From positions 159,747,401 through 159,811,400 of the forward strand of contig NC_133158.1 of the NCBI RefSeq assembly GCF_040802235.1: 64,000 nt of DNA, in the 5' to 3' direction. The DNA is from Manis javanica. Taxonomy: Eukaryota; Chordata; Mammalia; Pholidota; Manidae. How positions within the stretch are numbered: the first letter of the stretch is position 1; every line of letters begins with the position of its first letter. The notes under the pieces are model-generated. The model was given only the letters and a program-made list of their open reading frames with translations, did no database searches and was not told where the DNA came from. The position numbers and the translations under genes are program-made. Shown here one piece after another: positions 47,707-57,624 of the stretch.

Positions 47707-48175
47707 GTATCAGTCAGCTACTGGTGCAATAGTACAGAATAACAAAGTGTAAGGTTGAAGGCACTGGGGAGAGGGGTGAGCACGTCAGACACTGATGACG
47801 TGCCAAAGTCCCCGCTGCTGCCCCCTACCAACCTGAAAAATGTGCCTTAGGCTAGCCAATCCTCGCGCTGCTGTAAATCTAAGCTCTGCCTCCCCCTACC
47901 TTCTTTAAAAACTCACTGCCTGGTCTGCTGTGTGTGACTTCCGCGGCCTGTGATAGCCAGACAGGAGAATATCACCTGGGAATGGCGCTCAAATAAACTA
48001 CCTGGCCCTTTGTTGCCTCTCGTCACCTGCTTATTTCGGCTAGAATTTATCGGCCACAAAGTACCCCAAAACTCAGGGGATTATAATAAAAGCATCAATT
48101 TTTCTTTTGCACAGGTCTTTCACTTGGCTGGCGTGACTGCTCCTGGCTGTGGGCTGGCTCCATAGCGCGCATCAG
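47707..48175 (+). repeat. old interspersed repeat split by an LTR insertion
   Basis: The left part 'gtatcagtcagctactggtg' (47707-47747) and the right part 'taccccaaaactcaggggat' with 'ctggctgtgggctggctcca' (48062-48175) are consecutive pieces of one common old mammalian repeat. The LTR at 47748-48056 sits between them. The repeat's name is not certain to me. Confidence 0.6.
47748..48056 (+). mobile_element. compact solo LTR with exact 5-bp target duplication
   Basis: This 309-bp unit starts TGTAAGG and ends CGGCCA. It is bounded by identical CAAAG at 47743-47747 and 48057-48061. A CCAAT box lies at 47856-47860, a TATA-like TTTAAAAA at 47904-47911 and AATAAA at 47992-47997, the order and spacing of a gammaretrovirus-like (ERV1) LTR. 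About 11 CpGs are retained, far denser than in its surroundings, which suggests a fairly recent insertion. No internal retroviral sequence is present. I do not recognise the family. The 71-codon frame at 47950-48165 crosses the LTR end and is spurious. Confidence 0.85.
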
Positions 48176-48179
48176 GACC

Positions 48180-48450
48180 ACATCCACTCCAGAGATCTTT
48201 CATCTTCTTTGGTTTAGTCACTTCCTGGAGCAAATTCTTCCTAATATTCAGCAACCTGGGTCATTACAACAAAACAAGGATCAAATGTGAGAAAAACCCA
48301 GAACTTCTTAAGAATCTCTTGAGACCAAGATAAGGAAATAAATACTATTCATAACCAGAGAAACAGGTTCTTCCCCTGTTCTCATACCCTTGCTCCTACC
48401 TTCCATGTTGCAGATGAAACTGCAGTATTTCCAGAATCTCTCACCTGGCC
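48180..48450. other. unassigned sequence
   Basis: Nothing recognised beyond the tail of the old repeat that ends near 48175. Confidence 0.35.
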
Positions 48451-48456
48451 TTAGTG

Positions 48457-48548
48457 CATCTCCATTTCAATAGGTGTTTCTAAGGGGTAGAGAGAACTAG
48501 TCCATCTCCATATCAATAGGTGATTACAAGGGGGACCAAGGGCATATC
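48457..48548 (+). repeat. two tandem 46-bp units
   Basis: The 20-mer at 48457-48476 recurs at 48503-48522 with one mismatch (ttt versus tat), giving a 46-bp period; similarity continues more weakly to 48548. An AATAAA lies at 48634-48639. The layout resembles the enhancer repeats and polyadenylation signal of an LTR, but ends are not found. Confidence 0.65.
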
Positions 48549-48724
48549 TGGACCAGAGAGGTGTGGTGGGATCATTTTTGCAGCTGGGTCATGAAAGACA
48601 CTGGCAAGCAAAGTGGACAACTGCTTGTAAAGCAATAAATGTGTTTCTCTCACTTTATTTCTCCCTTTGACTGATTTCAGCTTCAAAGGTTGTTTGCCCC
48701 AGGCTGGGAACATGTTTTCCCCTG

Positions 48725-50250
48725 GAGTTACACATATATACTTTCTTCATGAGCTTCTGAGTATTCTCTCCTCCTTAAAAATCTACTGATACATGGCTAA
48801 ATTCATAACTGCAACAAAGTTGGATATTAAAGAAATGTGGGAAAAAAGAGCACACTTTGATAACAAACAGCAGACCCCACTTTGTAAGTTATTCCTTCTC
48901 ATTGAGCCTCAGTCTCTGCAAAATGAGATTTTTTAGTATAGTCACTATTGGCAGTCTAAAAGCAATAAAGCACCTTGGTAGAGAATGGGTCTTCAATGCC
49001 CAGCTGAGAGAAATGCTATAATTAAACAAATTTAGCAACACCTTTTCCTTAAATAAAAGTCACCATTAATAGAGTTTCTAAAGACCAAGTCTGAACCCAA
49101 AATAAATATGTTAATAGATACTTATCAGGACAATTGCCCTGAGCAAGAGGTTTCACTTTGAAGTTGAATTAGGTGTCAGGATACAGAGAGATGTTAGGAA
49201 CGAGGAAGGTCGGGAATAATTTATAGGATGCAGGGTTTTTTTCCTTGGAATAAGGAAAAGCTCAAGCTCTGAGAGACAGGTTTGGGTTTGGTGAATTTGG
49301 GCCCCATGCAAGTGAGCAGAGAGGAAATCAGAGGAAGTGAAGAGGCAGAGCAGTCAGGGGCTGGGTGCACTGGGGTCTATTTGGGTTGTGGCAAGTGGCT
49401 GGGTGCTACACACAGCCTTCTACAGAACAATTTCATGTCAAACAGACAAGTTGCCGTGAGCTTCCTCCTATGCCCACTCTCTACCTCTGGTGATAAATAG
49501 TAGTGTGGCCACCAGTTCCTGCCACTTCTGCCTGTGCCACTGAGTTTTGAAGATAATGTGATCGCATTGACCTTCAGGCTCAAGACAAGTGCCTGAAACT
49601 GCAGGGACAGCACATTCTTGTGTTGATCCTAAGAACTGCTGGAGGAAGAGAAGGCTCAGGGACTGGAAAATCAGCCTGGTAGGCATTCCCTGGTGGGCAG
49701 CAGACCCAGCTCTTACACCAGAGCAAAGTGAGTGGGGAAGGAGCAGCCTCATGTGATGGTGCAAGCAAGATGCCAACTCCAATTCCACTGCCAGGGGAAG
49801 CTGGAAAGTGGTCCCTGATAAGGTGGGCAAAAATCTGTTTCAGTCCTTTGGGACCACCTTACAGGATGTGGACTGGGGCCAGAACCACAAGCCCAGAGAG
49901 AAAACAAGCCAGAGTAGGATCACAAAGCTGCCAGCCTGGATGGTTTCTGTGCTCTGCGTATGTTCTTGGTTTGCTTTTCTCATGTTCTCCCTCAGCACTG
50001 ACTAAAGTAATCGGGTCTTTTCACACCAGCCTATCTCAGTCGTGGAACTTTCCAGAGAAAACAGGGCTGTCCCAACCCAGAGCAGCATGTGGTGGCAGGG
50101 GGCACTCCAAAAGAGAGTGCCTCTGGGGCCATGGAGTTGGAGCTGCTTGGTCCAGGTGGTTTCCCCCACCAGGAAACTGGCAAAGTTTAATTGTGCGGGA
50201 TGATTTCCCTCTCCCAAGGGATGACATGTTATTTGTTGTATAGGGAAGAA
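48725..50250. other. unassigned, GC-richer second half, longest open frame
   Basis: The region 49280-50240 is GC-richer and holds the longest open frame of the window, 171 codons at 49728-50243, with overlapping frames of 120, 78, 76 and 71 codons on the opposite strand. The peptide shows no signal peptide, domain or family likeness, and open frames on both strands together point to composition. Could be part of a decayed retroviral interior, but no motif supports that. Confidence 0.4.
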
Positions 50251-50254
50251 CTCT

Positions 50255-50468
50255 CTTGGTGGCCAAGAATGTGGTCTCCGGAATTAGACCTAGGACTTAA
50301 TTTGGTCCCATCACTTACAGCTGTGTGATCTTGAATATGTTTCTTATTCATCTAAACTGGTTTTCTCGTCTATGAAAAGTATTATAATGGTAACTTGCAA
50401 GGATGTTGTAAGAATTAAATAAAGTAATGCACGTAAAGTTCTTGGCAAAAGGCCTGGAAGAACTGAAT
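50255..50468 (+). repeat. MIR SINE
   Basis: 'gaatgtggtctccggaatta', 'cagctgtgtgatcttgaata', 'atgtttcttattcatctaaa', 'ctcgtctatgaaaagtatta', 'ggatgttgtaagaattaaat' and 'aaagttcttggcaaaaggcc' are MIR segments in order. Confidence 0.8.
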
Positions 50469-50469
50469 A

Positions 50470-51045
50470 AAGATAGATCATCAGTATTTCATTATTCTTA
50501 TGCTTTCTGAAAATCTGGAGAACAGAGGTGATATAATTACTCAAAAAAAGGTTGGATGGAACTATTTCTCTCTCCCTATCATAAATGGACTGCTGACTCC
50601 AAGTAATTTAATAAATGTCATATTTCCAGGTGGGAGACACAGTACCTGGAAGTTAGTAAAGCTGTTTTGGGGGGAACTTGTCTTCCAAAATGAGCAAGAC
50701 AGAAAAATGTTCCTCATGTCTCCTAGTGCAGAATTAGGACTATTATTGATCAAATTCTTAGGAGAAAAATAAAAAACAAATGACCGCTTTCATCAACATT
50801 AAAATTTACTTTTGGAGGACAAGCTTCATTTATTAGACATACGGTTAAAGAGTTCATGATTCATGGCTGTAAATGAGGAACTATCAAAAGCAAAGCTGAA
50901 GTTGGAAAAACTATGTCCGCCCCCCTGCACTGAACCCTCTCCTCTCCCGTGTGCAATGAAAGCTTCACTAAATAAGAAAAGAGAGACATGTTTAGAGGCC
51001 AGACGTTTTACTTTGAGGAGTATTTTTAGACAGGGAGAAAAGGAC
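50470..51045. other. unassigned sequence upstream of the CpG-rich patch
   Basis: No repeat placed. Frames of 90 and 88 codons (plus) and 78 and 63 codons (minus) overlap here without features. It becomes GC-richer from about 50915. Confidence 0.35.
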
Positions 51046-51049
51046 AGGG

Positions 51050-51455
51050 GTGCCTGGGCCACGGGAGGGGAGAATCTGAGGGCAGGGGAGTCAGCGCAGG
51101 GGAGAGAGGACGTCAGGCTTCTCCTGTGAGACCCGGCGGAAAACCCAAAATGGCTGGACTAGCTTCCAGTGGAGAAAACTATTACATCTCTGCCCAGCAT
51201 GGCGTTCCAGTCCTGGTGGGAGCAAACATACCGAACGTAAGGGGGAAGGAAGGGGCTGTCTCGCCCTCTCTCCTCCAAGCACAGCGGGAAGGACGCCGCC
51301 AACAGCCGCTGCACCTTCGCGGTCCCGGCCGGGGTCGCTCCGCAGGCTGATGGGCAGGAAGCCCGGGAAGGCAGGACAGGCTCAGCGCGGCAGGGAGACG
51401 CTGGAGACGGGCGGGGGGAGCCCGGAGATGCAACAGTGAGGAGAGCCGAGATAAA
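51050..51455. promoter_or_regulatory. isolated CpG-rich patch, candidate CpG island
   Basis: By eye about 24 CpGs lie between 51125 and 51455, in G+C-rich sequence, whereas neighbouring kilobases hold few. The densest part is 51295-51420. A CRE-like half site 'gacgtcagg' lies at 51108-51116 and GC-box-like GGGCGGGG at about 51411. Splice-donor-like 'gtaagg' follows a short plus-strand frame at 51237-51242. This is what a TATA-less mammalian promoter or a poised enhancer looks like, but no gene start is proven. Overlapping 74-codon (plus) and 122- and 124-codon (minus) frames are probably due to GC content. Confidence 0.55.
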
Positions 51456-51639
51456 GCAATAACCATTAAGGACACCAAATTTGTGAGCAAAAGTTTCCCC
51501 CCACCAAAAGAAATCAGGATCGGACAATTATAAGCAGTTTTTACCAAAAGCTTCAAGTGATAATATCAATCTTACAGAAACTGTTTCAGTGACCAGAAAA
51601 CATGAGAAAGCTACTTAACTCATTTTGGAATCCCAACAT

Positions 51640-51760
51640 AACCTGGATACCACAACTGGATAATAATAGTACAACTAAAGAAAATTACATCTATCTCACA
51701 ATGAACATAGATTCAAAAATATTAAGTAAATAATAGCACATCAAATCAGAAATAGGACTA
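51640..51760 (+). mobile_element. old L1 ORF2 fragment
   Basis: 'tctcacaatgaacatagatt', 'caaaaatattaagtaaataa' and 'tagcacatcaaat' match the L1 reverse-transcriptase region in degraded form. Probably the 5'-most piece of the L1 that continues after 52180. Confidence 0.55.
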
Positions 51761-51769
51761 AAAATGAAT

Positions 51770-52175
51770 AAGAAGAGTTACCTCAGTCTTAAAGTTTCAG
51801 GTTTTTGTCAAAAGGAAGAAAATATAAATTTTTTTGTAAATGAGAGGACAACTTCCAGTTTTTGCCAACTCTGCCAGAACTTCTATTCCATGATAGTAAG
51901 CTCCAGAGAATGTGTGCAATACACTAAAATAGGACCTTCAAACCACGTGCCTATTGCTTCAGTCATCATGTTCGTATCGCAGCCAACAGGAAGGAGGAGG
52001 TGGACGTGAGCCTTCCCTTACGCACACCTCCTCAGAGTCTCACGGAACACGTGTGCTTGCACACCACTGGCCAGAAGTTAATGAGGTGTCCACCCCAGCT
52101 TCCAGCGCACCTGGAAGGTGTGGTCTTTGGTCCCAAAAGAATCAGCAGATCTCCTACTAAAATAGATACCATAGA
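51770..52175. other. unassigned insert between L1 pieces
   Basis: The part 51955-52100 ('gtcatcatgttcgtatcgca', 'gccaacaggaaggaggaggt', 'accactggccagaagttaat') belongs to a common old repeat that I cannot name. The overlapping frames here (81, 68, 65 and 60 codons) are spurious. Confidence 0.45.
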
Positions 52176-52179
52176 TACA

Positions 52180-52756
52180 TAGATATAGGTAGGCAGAGAA
52201 TGGATATCAACACAACAGTAATATAACATTAAAAATATAATTTAAAAAATTTCACTGAAAACAACAACATGCGTGATATGGTACATAGGAATAAATCTAT
52301 AGAAACAGCAAATTAAGAACTAAAATATATGTGGGAAAAGATGGAGAAAATTATAAAGAATATAATAGAAATTTTGAATAAGTAGAGAGATATACCATAT
52401 TCACAGAAAAAAAGACTCAATATCACAAAGACTTTATTCTCACCAAATTAATCAATAAATCTGAAGCAATTTCACAACAAATCTGAGCTGGGTTTTTAAT
52501 GAAATTGTCATAAAATGAGCCATAAGATTCACATGGGAGAACAAGAAGTCAAGAATCAATTTTGAAGAGAAATTAAATGACAAGAATTATCCTAAATAAG
52601 AGTAATTAAAAATTATCCTTAATTATTAGATAATAACTGTGTTGGAAGAGAGTAGAAAACAGACAAATGAAATAGAATAGAAAGGCAGAGAACGATCCAA
52701 GCATACACAGAAACTTGATGTCTGGCAATTGGGAAATATACAGCATGCAAATGAGT
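52180..52756 (+). mobile_element. old L1 ORF2 segment, left of MLT2 insertion
   Basis: 'ggtacataggaataaatcta', 'agagatataccatattcaca', 'aatctgaagcaatttcacaa' and 'cacatgggagaacaagaagt' are L1 ORF2 sequence with all frames broken. The same element resumes at 53466 beyond two later insertions. Confidence 0.75.
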
Positions 52757-53242
52757 GGGTGTATTAGGTCAGGGTTCTCCAGAGAAACAGAACCAATAGG
52801 GTATGTGTGTATGTGTATCTGTATATCTAAATCTGTATCTTTATCTATCTTTCTATCTATATATACAGTGAGAGTGAGATTTATTGATTGATTTTAACGA
52901 ATTGTCTCACAGGATTGTGGAGGCTGGAAACTCCAAAATCTGCAGGGTAGGCCAGTGGGTTGGAGCCCCATGAAAGAGCTGGGTCTGCACTCTGAGTTCA
53001 AATGCAGTCTGCTGGCAGAATTCCCTCATTTTCTTCTGGGAAGAACAGTCTTTTTCTATTAAGGCAGTCAACTAGTTGGCTGAGTCTCGCTTACATTATA
53101 GAGGTAATCTGCTTTATTCAAATTCTACTGATTTAAATGTTAATGTTGGATTAAAAAGTACCTTCACAATAACATCCAGAATACTCTTTGACCAAATATC
53201 TGGTTACTGTGGTCTTGCCAAAATGACATAAAATTAAACATT
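52757..53242 (+). mobile_element. MLT2-type ERVL solo LTR, copy 1
   Basis: The LTR opens with 'gtgtattaggtcagggttct' and 'ccagagaaacagaaccaata', followed by a TATCT-rich tract, 'gaattgtctcacaggattgt', 'ggaggctggaaactccaaaa', and a 3' part 'attcaaattctactgattta', 'tttgaccaaatatctggtta' and 'aaattaaacatta'. That is the MLT2 group of ERVL. It inserted into an old L1. The expected closing ACATCACA-like end has decayed. Confidence 0.85.
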
Positions 53243-53282
53243 ATATAAAAAGGCACAATAATTCTCAATCACAGTATAAGGT

Positions 53283-53466
53283 CACAGAGATTGTAGTACC
53301 CATGGAGAATATAGTCAATGATTCTGTAACATCATTCTATGTTGATAGATAATAACTGCACTAGAAGGGGTGAGGATTTAACAATATGGGCAACTGTTGA
53401 ACCACTGTGTTGTATATTTCAAGCCAACATAAGATTGTATATCAATGATACTTCAAAAAGAAAATT
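53283..53466 (+). mobile_element. L1 LINE 3' end inserted beside the MLT2 LTR
   Basis: 'ggagaatatagtcaatgatt', 'ctgtaacatcattctatgtt', 'gttgaaccactgtgttgtat' and 'aagattgtatatcaatgata' with 'cttcaaaaag' form the 3' terminus of a younger L1 type than the host element. It ends in a decayed A-rich tail at 53455-53466. Confidence 0.75.
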
Positions 53467-53469
53467 AAC

Positions 53470-54440
53470 CATCACAGTGACATAAGAGAGAGCTATTCTA
53501 AATGTGATGCTGAGACAAATGATTATCCATATGGGAAAAAAATTAGATCCAAATTCACTTCATTCCAAAATTTAATTCTAGATGGATTAAAGAGTTCAAT
53601 GTAAAGCAATAAAACCTCCAAACATTTAGAAAAAATATAGACTCTTTTTGTGGCATCAGGGTAGAAAAGAGTTTGTTAAACACAACAAAAACACATCTAA
53701 AAAAGGAAAATTGATAAAATCAGTAACTTAAGAGTAAAAACTGTTCTTTAAATAAAGGAATCATAATCAAACTTCCAAGACAAAAATAGACTGGAAAAAA
53801 ATGTGTGTAATGAAATAAATAATAAAGGTATAGTATCTGCATTTAAAGAATTTATTCCAATTGGTGGGAGAAAGGCAAACAGCCAAACAGAAAAGTAGCC
53901 AGAGGATATCAACAGGCTGTCACAGAAGGAGAAATGTTAAGTGATGAGTAAAAATGCACAAATTGTTCTATCTCTCTAGTAATCAGGAAAACAAAATGTA
54001 AGATATGCTATTTCATATCCATAATATTAGAAAAAGACCTCCGGATCATGTATTATGTGACATGCACCAAAATACACAATCTCAGAAACACAATACATAG
54101 TCTGATACTATTTACACCAACTTTGAAAACATGCAACACAGTGTTATACATTGCTTATTAGTTTGTGTGTGCGTTTTTATAAATGGAGTATACCCTAAAA
54201 ATGTGAATGAGAATGATGAACACCACCTTTAGCCTTAAAATAATGAGGGAAGAGGTGGGATTTGGGAGTGTTAGAAGTGCTTCCATAGTGTTTGTGATAT
54301 TTTGTTAAAGCAACACTATGAAGCAAGGTCAGACATTAAAATTTGATAGAGCAGCATGCTGGGTACACAAGTGTTCTTTTTGTTATTTGCAGTACTTGTC
54401 TGTTATAGTTAAAATATTTCAAAATAAAAATATTAAGAAT
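53470..54440 (+). mobile_element. old L1, ORF2 end and 3' UTR, right of insertions
   Basis: 'gattatccatatgggaaaaa', 'gattaaagagttcaatgtaa' and 'tagaaaaaatatagactctt', then 'aagaatttattccaattggt', 'tcagaaacacaatacatagt'-type sequence and an AT-rich UTR ending near 'aaaatatttcaaaataaaaa' continue the element of 52180-52756. All frames are broken. Confidence 0.75.
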
Positions 54441-54444
54441 TTCC

Positions 54445-55068
54445 TAGTAATCTATAATTTTTAAACTGCCTCTGTCACAAGAAGTCCAATATCTATCTGT
54501 TCCAAAAACATAATTTTTTGGACAGAGTACTATAAATGTAGAGTGTATCCTGACTTGATGAAACATCTTCCATTGAACAGACTCTGAACAGCATCCTTAA
54601 TTTCCATTAAGTACAAATTCTGTTTAACACCACACACTTGTGGATTCTTAGAAAATACTTCTGTTGATACGAATTTAAAGACATGTCCGTGGGCAGAAAT
54701 ACAGTAAATTGTTAAAGGAAGTGATAAATACCCAAAAGTTTAGCTAATTGGAAGAAAAAAACATAGCTAGTTCTTTTCAAAAAAGTTTGTAATATGCCTT
54801 CATTTCATTTGTGTGCACATCAGCTACTCTAATTGGCATGATATGTAATAAAACCTTAGTAATAATACTCTCCAGTTAAATTCTGTCTACTATGAATTAA
54901 AGAGATTGCCACTTTTGACTTTAAAATATTTGAAATAATACAGTGACATAGTAAAGAAAGACTCAATAAAACTTAGCTCCCTCCCCTCTCAGGTTCTTAT
55001 ATAGACCTTAAGGTTTAGCCTGTGTGTATAGTTAGTTGTGCGAAAACCATCAGGTAAGGCATCTTGGC
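54445..55068. other. unassigned AT-rich sequence
   Basis: No gene and no placed repeat. Confidence 0.35.
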
Positions 55069-55071
55069 CGG

Positions 55072-55315
55072 TGGAGAAACCACAGGCTGAGGAGTGAGAG
55101 AAACTTGGGTTCCATTCCAAGCCTTGTCACTTTCTAAATGTGTGGCCTAACTTAAGAATTTTCCCTATATTGAGCTTCAGTTTCCTTGCCTATAAAATCG
55201 AAATAAGAGTCTCTACGTTATAGGGTGAAGCATCAATGCATACACGTATGTGTAAAGTGTAAAAAACATTCACATAATACATGCCAGAGAATTGGAGCTG
55301 TTATTACCAGCTTTG
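55072..55315 (+). repeat. MIR SINE, near full length
   Basis: 'aggctgaggagtgagagaaa', 'cttgggttccattccaagcc', 'ttgtcactttctaaatgtgt', 'ttcagtttccttgcctataa' and 'tgtaaagtgtaaaaaacatt', then 'acatgccagagaattggagc' cover most of a MIR. Confidence 0.8.
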
Positions 55316-55319
55316 ACAT

Positions 55320-55640
55320 ACGACAGTGTATGTTTCAGCCCATAGTACACTTAACAAAAGCTTTAACCCAATGCAAGGCACCATTCAAATGAAGAAAACT
55401 ATTTAGACATTCAAAGTCAATGATTTGCAGGCTAACTTTAAAGGCACTTGGAAATATTGGGAAAAATGCAGTCAAGCTGATTTTGAGCATTGTCTGATTT
55501 TGAGCAATACGTATCCATAGAAAGCTTGCTTGTCTACAAGTGGACCATAGCATGTGCAATGACAGAAGTAATTTCAATTGAAACATTCATTTTCTTATAG
55601 TTCTACTCTCTACAAGTCCATATATCCCATCACGTTCAGT
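55320..55640. other. unassigned sequence
   Basis: An 83-codon minus-strand frame (55335-55586) without features. Nothing else recognised. Confidence 0.35.
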
Positions 55641-55649
55641 GTGGTGCCA

Positions 55650-56078
55650 AACATGGAGGGAGCTGCTGAGCTTTTCTCTCAAAAGAGAACCTGCTACAGC
55701 ATCTGACAGTACCCAGATGCACCCCTTTGTCCATCTATTACAGCATCAGTTCCAGCCAAAGACTAAGCACAGGCCACTAGCACCCAGCTATTTCTGCCCA
55801 ATGTGGCCTTCTCTACGGTCCATCTTCGCACCAGTTTCTTGTTGGTCTGGCCAAGAATTTCTTGGAGCTGCCCCACAGCCTACGGCTCTTCCTGCCCAAT
55901 CCTCCCCCCTTCCCACTCTCAAGTCACAGTACTCACTGTACTAGTACTGCGCCCTGAAGGCTTTCCCCGCCTGCTTTTGCTTCCTCTCCCCTTCTTCTTT
56001 CATAGGTGTAACACCAATAAATCTCCTATACTTTTTCCTGTTTTAGCTTCTTCCTGGAGTTCTGAACTGACACAAGGG
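55650..56078 (+). mobile_element. probable LTR, family unresolved
   Basis: The block is pyrimidine-rich and ends with a polyadenylation-like 'aataaatctcctatactttt', 'tcctgttttagcttcttcct' and 'ggagttctgaactgacacaa', the arrangement seen at the R/U5 part of several ERVL-related LTRs. The 5' end is not clear. The frames of 101 and 104 codons lie within it. Confidence 0.45.
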
Positions 56079-56084
56079 GAAGTA

Positions 56085-56610
56085 AATATTGCTGCCCCAA
56101 AGGAACTTACAATCTAGAATATAACACATATTAGAACATAATTTATAACATAAATTAATTATATTACTATGGAAATATGTAAATTTTAAAAGCATATTCC
56201 AATCAGCTCCTTGCAAAGCAAAACAATTACAGCCTATACCATCCCCCCAAAGCTAATAAAATTAAATGACTTAATACATACATTTCTTAGAACCTCTTTG
56301 TTCTGCTGTGATGTCCTGGAAGCAAATGGGACAACCTGGAGCAGTGATTCAGAAAACAAAAAAGTCCATTCTACTGTGGATCATTCTACTGTGGATCCTA
56401 CGATGGCAAGCAAGAATAGTAGCTGTAGTTACTCTCACCAACACTACCTGACACTATTGAAATCATTTTACTTTTTAAAGAATTATGAGTTGTTCTTAAC
56501 TCCTTTCATTTACAAGAGACCATTCTTACGATTTATTCTTTGCTAGTTGAGTTGATAGAAGTACATGCAAGCAATCTGTAAAAGTGGTGTTTGAGAAAAA
56601 TATGGCAAAA
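56085..56610. other. unassigned AT-rich sequence
   Basis: A 111-codon frame at 56211-56546 contains a 15-bp tandem duplication and no domain. No repeat placed. Confidence 0.4.
56367..56396. repeat. 15-bp perfect tandem duplication
   Basis: CATTCTACTGTGGAT occurs twice without spacer at 56367-56381 and 56382-56396. The identity of the copies suggests a recent slippage or repair event. The 15-bp period keeps the surrounding frame, which is why a longer frame survives here. Confidence 0.95.
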
Positions 56611-56614
56611 CATC

Positions 56615-57100
56615 CAACATATTTACTTATTCTGCAAATACTGGCTATGCCTCATGGGCAAGGCTCAATGTCAGTGCTGGTGCTACTGGAGAGTTATAAA
56701 AATGAAACAAATGTGAATATTCCCTCAAAGAGTTTAGAGTCTAGTCAGGAAATTCAAAATTGTTTGGATATTTCCATTTTTAAAGTCATACCTGCAAATT
56801 TAGGTGTATTTGAGCAGCAGGGAAAAGTAGCCAGAAGAAAAATACATTTTAAAGAATAAAGATAAATACAAGGCACGCATTCATTAATGTGGTGAAGATA
56901 AAATGCTCTGGGAGTTCTGAATGAGGAGTATACTACCAGCTGGTTTGAGAGCAGAAAAAGGGGTATGATGAGGAATTACACAGCGAAGACAGATTTGGAG
57001 ATAAGAGGAACAGTGCTTGGACTTAAAGCCAGACATAATGCCATGCCCAGCAGAGAGATGCAAGTCACAGTGTGAGATGAGCACAGTGGGAGGACATGAG
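56615..57100 (+). repeat. ancient LINE-like repeat fragments
   Basis: 'cttattctgcaaatactggc', 'tgaatattccctcaaagagt' and 'ttagagtctagtcaggaaat' are the start of the repeat listed at 31455-32065. The part 56940-57070 may be its continuation. The 91-codon frame at 56584-56859 is inside it. Confidence 0.5.
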
Positions 57101-57104
57101 GAGG

Positions 57105-57615
57105 TCGTGGGAGGAGAAACAGTAATTTAGGTTTGCTGGCACAAAGGATAATTCAAGAGATACAGTGAGAAATTGCATTGGAGAGATAAACAGAGGCTAG
57201 TTCTGGAGGCCTTGAGTGTGCCCAGAGGTCTTATTTTATATCACATACTCAATTGCCAGGCATATGAAAGTAATATATAGGTGTCCACTTTTACAGTAAC
57301 TGAGAACCAAATTAAAACAGAATCATCTTTGAATTCAATGTCACAAAGAGGCAAAATTTTTCCACCCTTTTTGAGAAACAACTACAATAAAGAACAAGTG
57401 ACTTAGCCTGCCTGAAGAGAGACAATGGTAGAGAACTTTGCATTTCTTTGTAAATACGTCTATATTTACACCTGCTTTTTTCCTGGAAAAAGTTTTTCAA
57501 CAGCTTTCTCCATAAAAATGGCAAGGTTTTCATAACTTCTGTCTATGTGCAGAGAACACAACATTCACTTCAACAAAATTTCACATAGCTTGAAGTGGGA
57601 GATTTAAGTTCTGGA
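57105..57615. other. unassigned sequence
   Basis: Nothing recognised. Confidence 0.35.
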
Positions 57616-57624
57616 TTGTATGAA

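Noticed and set aside
49728..50243. 171-codon open frame as a gene
   Set aside because: No domain, no conserved motif and several overlapping frames on the other strand. The length is expected by chance in 64 kb.
51126..51350. 74-codon frame in the CpG-rich patch as a first coding exon
   Set aside because: The start context and the donor-like 'gtaagg' are suggestive, but the reading frame passes through the donor and overlapping frames open on the minus strand. Without a downstream exon or conservation it is not supportable.
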